49,366 nt of DNA from Planctomycetota bacterium (GTDB lineage Bacteria > Planctomycetota > UBA1135 > GCA-002686595): positions 1 through 49,366 of the forward strand of contig NZBA01000106.1 of assembly GCA_002686265.1 (NCBI GenBank). Direction: 5' to 3'. The translations under genes were made by a program, and so were the position numbers. The notes beneath the pieces are model-generated. The model saw nothing but the letters and a program-made list of their open reading frames with translations, ran no database searches and was not told the origin of the DNA. How positions within the stretch are numbered: position 1 is the stretch's first letter; each line of letters begins with the position of its first letter. Below are positions 39,889 to 47,313 of the stretch, piece after piece.

Positions 39889-41358
39889 TCAGTCCTCCTG
39901 GTGGACGACCTCGCGGCCGCCGCAGATCACGTGACGGACGCGGGCGGTAGTGTCTAGCGGATCGCCGTCGAGAACGAGCAGGTCCGCGTCCTTGCCGGCC
40001 TCGACGCTGCCGAGGCGGTGAGCGAGATCGAAGGTCGTGGCGGCTCCCAGGGTGAGGGCCTCGAAAGCCGCCTCGCGCCCGAAGCCGTGAGAAACGGTCA
40101 GAGCCGCGAGCAGGGGCAGGTCGCGGGTCACGCTCCCGTCGCGCCCTCCGCTGCCGAGCAGCACGCTCCCCCCCCGCCCGGCGAGTTCGCCCGCAAGCTC
40201 CAGGCCGGCGCCGTCGAACTCATCGAACCGTTCGGTCCCGCGCAGAGAGGGCCAGACGATGACCGGGACCTTACGCTCGGCGAGCTGCTCGGCGGCGTGC
40301 AGGGCCTCGGAGCCCCCGGCGATGACCAGCCGCAGGCGGTTGAAGCGGGCCGTCATGGCCAAGAGGTTTCGGATCTCCGCCGTGCGGTGCACCTCGACCA
40401 CCAGCGGAACGACGCCGTCGGCGATGAGGGAGAGGGCCTCCTTCTCGGCGTCGAACTTGGGCTTCTTGGGCTTCTTGTCTTCCTTGTACTTCTTCTCCTT
40501 GTACTCCTCGCCCTCCTCCTCCGCCTCGGCGACCTTCTTGTCGCGGGCCTTCTTGGCCTTCTTGAAGTCCTTCTCGGACTCCTTCAACTTCTCGGCGATG
40601 CCCAGCTCCCAGGCCTCGAGCTCGTGGCGGTACTCGACCTGCGCCTCGAGATAGGAGCGTCCCTCCTCGATCTTCGAGACGACGCGCTCGACCTGGGAGA
40701 GCCGGTCGAAGGGATCGACGGCGCGTGCCCCGGAGATCATGCTGTAGGAGCCGTCGGGGAGCTGGACGAGCTGCATGCCCCCGTCGACCGAGAGGCCGAC
40801 CGCCATGGCGATATCGGCCTCGTCGTTCACCAACGCCTCGGTGGCGGAGAGCTGCGGATCGAGGCGCACGACCGCGCCGAGGCCGCCGACAGCCGCCGCC
40901 TGCCCGCCCTGCAGGCGCACGCTGGTGACGCCGGCGGCGAGGGCCTCGGCGAGCAGGTGATCGACACCGTAGGGGTCGAGCCCGTCGGCCGTGCGGGTCG
41001 CGGCGTCGGTGCTCTGGTCGCCGAGGACCGAGGCGTCGAGGCCGAGGGCCGACCAGGGGTCGATGAAGCCCGCGCAGCAGACCGCGCCCTCGATCACCCG
41101 TGCCCCCTCGGGCACCTCGAGCTCGCTTCCGACGGCTTCGATCACGCCGTCGCGCACGAGCACGACCGCTCCCTCGACGCTCACGCCCGGACGAACGAGG
41201 ACCCGTCCGGCACGGATCGCCAGGACAGTTGCGTCATCGAACGCAACCTCCGCTTCACCGGGACTTGCGGCCGCCTCCTGACTGGGATCGGCGCCCGCGG
41301 CCGGGCCTGCCCCCAGGGCGACGGCGCCGGCGATGAGCCCGCTCACGACTGTCTTCAT
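39889..41358 (-). CDS. Amidohydrolase-like pseudoenzyme 1, first gene of the run
   Basis: A 489-aa exported protein starting at the ATG at 41358, 5 nt after an AAGGGG ribosome-binding site (signal MKTVVSGLIAGAVALGAGPAAGA). At the metal site it reads CAGFIDPWSALGLD, with no His. A long charged helical insert follows (AEKLKESEKDFKKAKKARDK and on, about residues 260-310). The barrel's second half then resumes with VVPLVVEVHRTAEIRNLLAM and LVIAGGSEALHAAEQLAE, in the order known for imidazolonepropionase-like proteins with a helical linker. The closing block RLGSVEAGKDADLLVLDGDPLD is complete. The operon presumably starts here. Confidence 0.85.
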   Translation of the reverse strand: MKTVVSGLIAGAVALGAGPAAGADPSQEAAASPGEAEVAFDDATVLAIRAGRVLVRPGVSVEGAVVLVRDGVIEAVGSELEVPEGARVIEGAVCCAGFIDPWSALGLDASVLGDQSTDAATRTADGLDPYGVDHLLAEALAAGVTSVRLQGGQAAAVGGLGAVVRLDPQLSATEALVNDEADIAMAVGLSVDGGMQLVQLPDGSYSMISGARAVDPFDRLSQVERVVSKIEEGRSYLEAQVEYRHELEAWELGIAEKLKESEKDFKKAKKARDKKVAEAEEEGEEYKEKKYKEDKKPKKPKFDAEKEALSLIADGVVPLVVEVHRTAEIRNLLAMTARFNRLRLVIAGGSEALHAAEQLAERKVPVIVWPSLRGTERFDEFDGAGLELAGELAGRGGSVLLGSGGRDGSVTRDLPLLAALTVSHGFGREAAFEALTLGAATTFDLAHRLGSVEAGKDADLLVLDGDPLDTTARVRHVICGGREVVHQED

Positions 41359-41731
41359 TCGAACCCCTTCGCTCGCATATCGGAATCGGACCGGGCGCAA
41401 CCGTCCGGGCCTGTGAGAGACCGTTTTCCCGGGCGTCGGACCCGCTTTGCTGGGCCCGGCGCTCCGCGGGTGGCCGCATGGTAGGTGATGGATGAGCCGA
41501 CTTGCAGTCTGCTCTGGGATGAACGCGGGCCCCTTACACGCCTCGCACACGCCGGGGGGGGGCTGCGGCGCGCGCGGCCGGCGCGCCGAGACCCGATGGG
41601 TTCGTTTCGCATCGGGCGCGTCTTCGTTTCTTCCGCAGAAGGGAAAACCGCCCTTTTCGAGACCGCGGCGTTCGGATCACCCGCTCCTACCGGCTGTCTG
41701 CTGACGGTTCGTATTCGAACCGGTCAACTTC
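41359..41731. other. Intergenic region upstream of the amidohydrolase run
   Basis: These 373 bases lie between the divergent starts of the first amidohydrolase-like gene (minus) and the small plus-strand gene. The promoter of the long operon must be here or be close to 41358. I cannot pick a convincing -35/-10 pair. Small plus-strand frames over 41485-41769 have random-looking sequence and are not called. Confidence 0.45.
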
Positions 41732-42208
41732 TTGCATCCTTCTCTCCTCGAGCCCGACTACTGGCGTAAGCGATTGGAATTGCAGGAGTTGGTGCGCCAC
41801 GGCCTGCTCACCCTTCCACGGCCGGATCTCTCCTCGCGGGCTCTCGAGGTGGTGGAGCTCAAGTTCCGCGCGCACGACGGCAAGCGTCTTTGGGGCTTGA
41901 TGGGCCGCTGCCCCCTGGTGCGTGGCGCGCTCCCCGCGCGCCTGCGCGTGGTCGGCCCGGCGGAGCCGGTGGGGATCGCCGCAGACGACGTGGAGGGGGA
42001 CTTCGTCGCGTTCGTGCTCCAAGAGCCCCCCGGGCGTCGTCTCGAGGATCGGGTGCTGGACGTGGTGCGCCTGTGCCGGGTGGCGGCGTTGATGGATGGG
42101 GTCGCCGCGGATCGGATCGAGCTCCGAAACGGTGCCAGGGGCCCCACCCCCGACGAGTTCCTGATCACCGACAGCCTGCGCGCCGGCGGTCTCTTGTCCG
42201 GCGAGTGA
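41732..42208 (+). CDS. Hypothetical protein, possibly a truncated esterase-like fold
   Basis: A 158-aa protein with no ATG in its early frame. The TTG at 41732 is the most upstream plausible start, just inside the frame that opens at 41705. It has a mixed alpha/beta look: ELKFRAHDGKRLWGLMGRC, DDVEGDFVAFVLQEPP, then LDVVRLCRVAALMDGVAADRIEL, which vaguely recalls the region before the nucleophile of alpha/beta hydrolases. No catalytic motif can be shown. The stop lies 5 bp before the convergent deoC stop. The codon choice is GC-rich as in neighbours, so it is likely real but unrecognised. Confidence 0.5.
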   Translation: MHPSLLEPDYWRKRLELQELVRHGLLTLPRPDLSSRALEVVELKFRAHDGKRLWGLMGRCPLVRGALPARLRVVGPAEPVGIAADDVEGDFVAFVLQEPPGRRLEDRVLDVVRLCRVAALMDGVAADRIELRNGARGPTPDEFLITDSLRAGGLLSGE

Positions 42209-42213
42209 GCCCC

Positions 42214-43056
42214 TCAGCCTTCAACGATGGCGACTGAAGCGGAGGCACCGATGCGCGTCGCCCCGGCGGCGATCATGGCGCGGGCCTGCTCGGTGTCGCG
42301 CACGCCGCCCGACGCCTTGACGCCCATCACCTCGCCCACGGCGCGCCGCATCAGGCTCACGTCCTCGGCGGTGGCGCCGCCCTTGGAGAAGCCGGTCGAG
42401 GTCTTGACGAAGTCGGCGCCGGAGCGCTTGGCGAGTTCGCAGGCGCGCAGCTTCTCGGCGTCGGTCAGGAGCGCGGTCTCGAGGATGACCTTCAGCTTCG
42501 CACCGAGCTTGTGGCAGACCTCGGCCACGCCGGCCATGTCGCGCCGCACGAACTCGTCGTCGCCTGACTTGAGGGCGCCGATATTCATGACCATGTCGAT
42601 CTCACACGCTCCGTCCTCGATGGCGCGGCGGGCCTCGTAGACCTTCACCTCGGGAGCGACGGCGCCGAGGGGGAAGCCGACGACCGTGCAGACGAGGGTG
42701 GGTGATCCGGCCAGGATTTCGGCGCAGCGCTTGACCCACACGCCGTTGACGCAGACCGAGGCGAAGGAGTGGGTGCGCGCCTCGTCGCACAGCTCGTCGA
42801 CTTCCGCGGCGGTGGCGTCGGGTTTGAGGAGTGTGTGGTCGATGACGCCGCCGAGGCCGGTGAGGCCCGCGGCGCCGGGGGGGCAGACACCGACGCGGCA
42901 GGCTCCGGCGTCGAGCACGCCCTGGACGTTGTCGGGGCACAGCTCGACTTGGATCGAGGTGCAGCCCCAGGCTCCGTAGTGCACTCCTTGCGGACCGTGC
43001 TCGAGGATCTGGCGCGCGATCTCGGTCAGGATCTCTTCCAGCCGTTCGGGATCCAT
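42214..43056 (-). CDS. deoC: Deoxyribose-phosphate aldolase with N-terminal extension
   Basis: A 280-aa class I aldolase that cleaves 2-deoxyribose-5-phosphate to acetaldehyde and glyceraldehyde-3-phosphate. The core starts at about residue 71 ([20 protein letters not shown]) and includes [27 protein letters not shown] and the Schiff-base Lys in [14 protein letters not shown]. Before it is an unusual 70-residue extension. An amphipathic helix ([19 protein letters not shown]) comes first, followed by a linker with four Cys. This looks like a microcompartment encapsulation peptide. I chose the ATG at 43056, which follows the rpiB stop by 4 bp. Its downstream neighbour in the same direction ends here. 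No shell protein gene is visible. Confidence 0.93.
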   Translation of the reverse strand: MDPERLEEILTEIARQILEHGPQGVHYGAWGCTSIQVELCPDNVQGVLDAGACRVGVCPPGAAGLTGLGGVIDHTLLKPDATAAEVDELCDEARTHSFASVCVNGVWVKRCAEILAGSPTLVCTVVGFPLGAVAPEVKVYEARRAIEDGACEIDMVMNIGALKSGDDEFVRRDMAGVAEVCHKLGAKLKVILETALLTDAEKLRACELAKRSGADFVKTSTGFSKGGATAEDVSLMRRAVGEVMGVKASGGVRDTEQARAMIAAGATRIGASASVAIVEG

Positions 43057-43060
43057 CGGC

Positions 43061-43873
43061 TCACGGTTCCTTTCTGGGCAGGACGCGCTGCACGGGCCGT
43101 CCCTGCGAGGTGTAGCGTCGCTCCGCATCCGCGATCTTCGCTACTCTCCGTTCGTGTCGGCAAGCCCCTTCGGGGGGGGCGAGGAAGACGCGCAGCACCT
43201 CCGCGGCCTCGTTCTCGTCGAGCCCTCCGCCGAGGGTCAGGACGTTGGCGAAGTTGTGCTCGCGAGCGTTGGCGGCGAGTTGTGTGGTGTGGCACATCGC
43301 GGCGCGTACGCCGGGCACCTTGTTGGCGGCGATGGTCGAGCCGATCCCTGCGCCGTCGATGCAGACGCCGAGGTCCACGCGGCCTCCGGCGACGGCCTCG
43401 GCGACGGCGATGGCGTAGTCGGGGTAATCGACGGGATTGGCGTCTCGTGGTCCGAGGTCGATGGCGGCGTGGCCGCTCTCGGCGAGCCGGGCGAGCAGTT
43501 GTCCCTTGAGGGTGAAGCCTCCGTGATCGCTGGCGACGGCGATGGTGAGGCGTCTGCCTGCAGAGCCGCCGCCGCCTTCGTCGAGGTGGATGCCGCGTCG
43601 GCGGGCTTCCTCGCGAGCGAGGGGGGTTGCGATGGCGCCGGGTTCCATGGCGATGCGTGCGCCGTCGGGGAGTTCGGCCACGTCGCTCGCCGCCCACAGG
43701 CGCGCTCCCTGATCTGGGCGCGGTGAGTGCTCGGTGCCGGGGCGTAGGCCCTCGCCGGCGGGGCGCAGGTCGACGTGAACGCCTCCTGGCCGCTGCCTGC
43801 CAACGCCCGAGCCACGTTCCGCGAATACGCGCCCGACGACCCGGCGAACGATCTCCTCGAGGGCGGCGGCCAT
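43061..43873 (-). CDS. rpiB: Ribose-5-phosphate isomerase B with N-terminal extension
   Basis: A 270-aa RpiB-type isomerase interconverting ribose-5-phosphate and ribulose-5-phosphate. The core (about 109-260) begins [23 protein letters not shown] and has [20 protein letters not shown], then [20 protein letters not shown], where E. coli RpiB has a Cys in the equivalent of IDGAG, and [20 protein letters not shown]. The first about 105 residues are extra. They consist of an amphipathic helix ([18 protein letters not shown]) similar to that of DeoC, a linker and the segment [19 protein letters not shown], which resembles motifs in microcompartment-associated enzymes. Start ATG at 43873 chosen because it begins this helix. 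The open frame further upstream runs into a repeat unit and is not coding. The gene is probably co-transcribed with deoC. Confidence 0.9.
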   Translation of the reverse strand: MAAALEEIVRRVVGRVFAERGSGVGRQRPGGVHVDLRPAGEGLRPGTEHSPRPDQGARLWAASDVAELPDGARIAMEPGAIATPLAREEARRRGIHLDEGGGGSAGRRLTIAVASDHGGFTLKGQLLARLAESGHAAIDLGPRDANPVDYPDYAIAVAEAVAGGRVDLGVCIDGAGIGSTIAANKVPGVRAAMCHTTQLAANAREHNFANVLTLGGGLDENEAAEVLRVFLAPPEGACRHERRVAKIADAERRYTSQGRPVQRVLPRKEP

Positions 43874-43883
43874 CCCCCTATCG

Positions 43884-43938
43884 TACGGTGTCGCACACTC
43901 ATCATCACTCCGCCGACAGCAGAGTGCCGCACACACCG
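43884..43938. repeat. Dispersed palindromic repeat, copy 1
   Basis: Starts tacggtgtcgcacac and contains an internal inverted repeat (cggtgtcgcacactc against the complement of gagtgccgcacacaccg). A second copy lies at 49275-49323, about 5.4 kb away, and matches in most positions. It sits between rpiB and the carboxypeptidase gene, upstream of both, so it could act on transcription or be a small mobile remnant. Confidence 0.65.
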
Positions 43939-44102
43939 ATCGTCGCTGCCCGTCTCCACAGAGCCCGCCGCCCTCCGGTGTCCTGGGCGATCACCGTCCT
44001 CCCGGCCCACCCCCCGGCGCCCGCGCCCTCCATCGCCGCTCACCTGCCGCCGAGCCTCCTCGCGCGGGCAATCCGCCGCCCCCACTCGTAGGCTCCTGCT
44101 CC

Positions 44103-47015
44103 ATGGAAGCCGCCCTCCTCCCGCGCGTCGTCTCGATCGCCACGCTCCTCGGTTGCGCCGGATCTCCACCAGCCGAAGCGGCCCCACAGGAGGGCGCCTC
44201 CTCCTCCGCCGTGCTGCGCTTCGGCGATCCGCCCGACCACGCCTACCCCGAGCCGTTCTTCGCCGGCGCCGACTACGATCCCTCGATCCCCGCCCCCGAG
44301 GCGGTCCTGGGTCAAGTCCACGGCTCGCGCCTCACCCACCACAGCGAGGTCCTCTCCTGTTTCGAGGCCCTCGCCGCCGCCAGCGAGCGCGTTACGCTCA
44401 CCGAGTACGGCCGCACCCACGAGGGCCGGCGGTTGGTGTACGCGGTCGTGACCGCGCCGGCGAACCACGGGCGCCTCGAAGCGATCCGCTCCGACCTCGC
44501 CCGTCTCGCGGACCCGCGCGGACTCTCCGACGCCGAGGCTCAGGCTGTGATCGAGCGCACGCCGCCGGTGGCCTGGATGGCCTACAGCATCCACGGGGAC
44601 GAGCTGTCGGGCACCGACGCCGCCGTCGCCCTGGGCTACCACCTCGCGGCGGACACGAGCGCGGCCACGGCGGAGTTGTTGAGCGCGGTCGTGGTCGTGA
44701 TCGACCCCTGCATGAACCCCGACGGCCGCCAGCGGATCATCGGCATGGTCGAGCAAGCGGCGGGGTACACGCCGAACTTCGACTACGAGGGCATGCACCG
44801 AGGGCGCTGGCCGCACGGGCGCGGGAACCACTACCTGTTCGACCTCAACCGCGACTGGATGGCGGGCACGCAGCCGGAGACGCGTGGGCGCTGGCGGGCC
44901 GTGCTCGGCTTCCATCCCCAGCTGTTCGTGGACGCTCACGAGATGGGAAGTCTCGACACGTTCCTGTTCTACCCGCAGGCGGAGCCGATCCACCCGGCAT
45001 TTGGCCCGCGGCACGTCGAGTGGCAGCGCGCCTTCGCGGCCGACGCCGCGCGCGCCTTCGACGAGCACGGCTGGAGCTACTACACCCGCGAGTGGGCCGA
45101 CGGCTGGGCGCCGTTCTACTCCGACTCGTGGAGCTCGCTCGCCGGGGCGGTGGGGATCCTCTACGAGCAGGCGGCCACGAACGGAACGCCGGTGCGGCGG
45201 CCATCGGGGGAGGTGCTGACCTACCGTGAGGCGGTGCACCACCAGGTGGCGGCCAGCATGGCGAACCTCGAGACCCTGGCCGAGCGCCGCGGCGATGTCC
45301 TGGAGAGCTACCTCGCCGACAAGCGCGCGAGCGTGGCGGCGGACACGCCGGGAAACGACCGCGCCTTCGTCCTGCGCCCCGGCCCCCACCCCAGCCGGGA
45401 GCGGGAGCTCGTGCGCATCCTGCTCGGGCAGGGGATCGAGGTCTTTCGGGCGGAGTCGGAGTTCACCGGCCTCGACGGCGAGGGGGCGCTGGGGCAGGCC
45501 GAGGCGGAGGTGAGCTTCCCAGCAGAGAGCCTCGTCGTCCCCGCGCGCCAGCCCCAGGGGCGCATGGTGCGGGCGTACTTGGAGTTCGACACGCGCATGG
45601 GCGCGGCGGCCCTCTTGTCCGAGCGCGAGGAGCTCGAGCGCAAGGGAGCCTCGAAGATCTACGACGTGACCTCGTGGTCTGTGCCCCATGCCCTGGGCCT
45701 GGACGGGTGGTGGTGCGCCGCACCGGAAGTCGGGCTCACCTTGGTGGCCGGCCCGCCGCCGGCTCCCGGGCAGCTCGTCGAGTGCGACGCGCCGGTCGCC
45801 TGGGTGGTGGACGGGGCCGACGACGGGGCGGTCGCGTTCGCGGCGCGGGCTCTGGAGGCGGACCTTGCGGTGCGCCTGTCGGACGCCTCCTTCCGGGCGT
45901 CGGGCCGCTCCTTCGCACGCGGCAGCGTGCTGTTGCGGCGAGCCGAGAATCCCGGCGACCTCGACGGGGTACGCGAGCGCATCGCCGGGGCGGCCGGCGC
46001 CTCACAGATCGATGTCTTCGAGGCGTCGACCGGACGTTCTCCTGACGACGGTCCCGACCTCGGAGGCGGGCATTTCGGCCTGCTCACGCGGCCGCGCATC
46101 GCGGTGTTGGCCAACGCCCCGGTCCGCGCGGACCGCTACGGTCATCTCTGGCATCACCTCGACGTCGTCTTGGGGGTTCCCTTCACGGTGCTCGACGCCG
46201 CCGCTCTCTCGCGCGCGGATCTGCGGCGTTACAACGTGCTCGTCCTGCCTCCTGGCGGCCTGGCGGGCGTCCTGGGCGCCGCCGAGGACGAGCTGGCGGA
46301 CTGGGTGCGTTCCGGCGGGACCTTGATCGCCTGTGCACAGAGCGCGGCGGCCTTGACCCGTGAGCGGTTGGGCTTGAGCTCGGTCGTGCGTCGCCGGGAC
46401 GTGATCGAGGATCTCGATCCCTACCTCCTCGCGGCCCGCCGCGAGCGTGCCGCCCGTGCGGTCGAGATCGACGAGCGTCTCGTTTGGGAGGGCGTGGCGA
46501 GCGAGGCCTCGGCCGGGTCCTTGGATGGGGACTCCGCCGGCGGAGCCCGGGACGCGACCGGCGCCGGCGGGGGAGCGGTCGTTCGTGGTGCGGGCGAGGC
46601 CGAGGCCTCCGCCGAGACCCCGTCGGAGTCCGCCGTGGACCGTGACGAGTGGTTGCGCGGCTTCTCGCCCTTCGGCGTGACCTTGTTGGCCCACGCGGAC
46701 CCCGATGCTTGGATCACGGTCGGTTGCGCGTCGTCGCTGCCGGTTCTCTTCAGCGGCTCGACGGTCCTCCACGCCCGGCGTGGTGTCGCCGTCCGTCTCG
46801 CTCCCGCCGAGTCCCTACGCCTCTCGGGCCTGTTGTGGCCCGAGGCCCGCGAGCGCACGGCCGATTCCGCTTACCTGGTGACCGAGCCCCTCGGCCACGG
46901 CCAGCTGATCCTCTTCGCCTCCATGCCCGCCTTTCGCGGCCACCACGCGGCGACGGGGCGGTTGTTCTCCAACGCGGTGGTCTACGGACCGGGCCTGGGG
47001 GCCGATACGCCCTAG
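44103..47015 (+). CDS. Exported M14-family zinc carboxypeptidase with C-terminal gatase-like domain
   Basis: A 970-aa protein with a hydrophobic leader containing a possible lipobox (IATLLGC). The M14 metallocarboxypeptidase fold spans about residues 60-400. SIHGDELSGTDAA supplies the zinc-binding His and Glu, DPCMNPDGRQR is the substrate-contacting segment, FVDAHEMGSLDTF provides the third zinc ligand His, and GILYEQAATNG carries the catalytic Glu. From about 420 to 970 further domains follow. One, roughly 670-760, has the pattern of the class I glutamine amidotransferase-like fold found after M14 domains (RYNVLVLPPGGLAGVLG ... WVRSGGTLIACAQSAAALT). This resembles large exported M14 proteins of planctomycetes and Bacteroidetes. 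It probably trims C-terminal residues from peptides outside the cytoplasm. Its stop codon lies inside a repeat element. Confidence 0.88.
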   Translation: MEAALLPRVVSIATLLGCAGSPPAEAAPQEGASSSAVLRFGDPPDHAYPEPFFAGADYDPSIPAPEAVLGQVHGSRLTHHSEVLSCFEALAAASERVTLTEYGRTHEGRRLVYAVVTAPANHGRLEAIRSDLARLADPRGLSDAEAQAVIERTPPVAWMAYSIHGDELSGTDAAVALGYHLAADTSAATAELLSAVVVVIDPCMNPDGRQRIIGMVEQAAGYTPNFDYEGMHRGRWPHGRGNHYLFDLNRDWMAGTQPETRGRWRAVLGFHPQLFVDAHEMGSLDTFLFYPQAEPIHPAFGPRHVEWQRAFAADAARAFDEHGWSYYTREWADGWAPFYSDSWSSLAGAVGILYEQAATNGTPVRRPSGEVLTYREAVHHQVAASMANLETLAERRGDVLESYLADKRASVAADTPGNDRAFVLRPGPHPSRERELVRILLGQGIEVFRAESEFTGLDGEGALGQAEAEVSFPAESLVVPARQPQGRMVRAYLEFDTRMGAAALLSEREELERKGASKIYDVTSWSVPHALGLDGWWCAAPEVGLTLVAGPPPAPGQLVECDAPVAWVVDGADDGAVAFAARALEADLAVRLSDASFRASGRSFARGSVLLRRAENPGDLDGVRERIAGAAGASQIDVFEASTGRSPDDGPDLGGGHFGLLTRPRIAVLANAPVRADRYGHLWHHLDVVLGVPFTVLDAAALSRADLRRYNVLVLPPGGLAGVLGAAEDELADWVRSGGTLIACAQSAAALTRERLGLSSVVRRRDVIEDLDPYLLAARRERAARAVEIDERLVWEGVASEASAGSLDGDSAGGARDATGAGGGAVVRGAGEAEASAETPSESAVDRDEWLRGFSPFGVTLLAHADPDAWITVGCASSLPVLFSGSTVLHARRGVAVRLAPAESLRLSGLLWPEARERTADSAYLVTEPLGHGQLILFASMPAFRGHHAATGRLFSNAVVYGPGLGADTP

Positions 47016-47109
47016 CAGCCCGTTGAAGGAGAGCTGTAGCGGAGCGAAGGCCTCCCCGTCGCCGCAAGGCGGGCGAGGTCGCAGCAGGCCCTTCTCAATG
47101 GGATGCTAG
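47012..47109. mobile_element. MITE-like inverted-repeat element
   Basis: A 98-bp stretch bounded by imperfect inverted repeats, ctagcagcccgttga at the left and tcaatgggatgctag at the right. They match at about 13 of 15 positions. The inside folds as a long imperfect hairpin with cgcc-gcaa-ggcg at its tip. The sequence ctagcagcccgttgaa resembles a common end motif of small palindromic elements in several bacteria. It contains no gene. Its left end supplies the TAG stop of the carboxypeptidase gene. Confidence 0.6.
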
Positions 47110-47146
47110 GCGTCCTCACTGGCAGCGAGCCGCGAGCCGGCCGAGC

Positions 47147-47266
47147 GCTCACCCCCCGAAACCGGGGGCTCTGGTAGCCTGGATCGCGACCGTGCGCGGC
47201 GGGATCGCGGGCAGGCTTGCCCGCCGGCGGGCGAAACCGCCGGGCGTGCGGAAGGTTTGGGTGAGC
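47147..47266 (+). promoter_or_regulatory. Candidate structured leader, three hairpins inside a closing stem
   Basis: A 7-bp closing stem (47147-47153 gctcacc with 47260-47266 ggtgagc) encloses three hairpins: 47154-47167 (5 bp, loop aaac), 47208-47223 (6 bp, loop ggct) and 47224-47243 (7 bp, loop gcgaaa). The last two abut. The unit ends 47 nt before the ATG of the last gene, the usual place of a leader with regulatory structure. No known riboswitch consensus was recognised. In GC-rich DNA such a fold can arise by chance, hence moderate confidence. Confidence 0.35.
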
Positions 47267-47313
47267 CCGTGTGTCGCTCAGGCTCCCCGGCTCCACGCTC
47301 ACCCCTTCGGATC

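Noticed and set aside
41379..41400. A -35/-10 pair (ttgcgc and tatgcg, 15 bp apart, minus strand) upstream of the amidohydrolase run
   Set aside because: The spacing is too short, the hexamers match poorly, and the leader would be only a few bases long.
43874..43936. Upstream extension of rpiB to 43936
   Set aside because: It consists of the palindromic repeat unit, and the residues (Cys/Arg-rich) are not conserved-looking.
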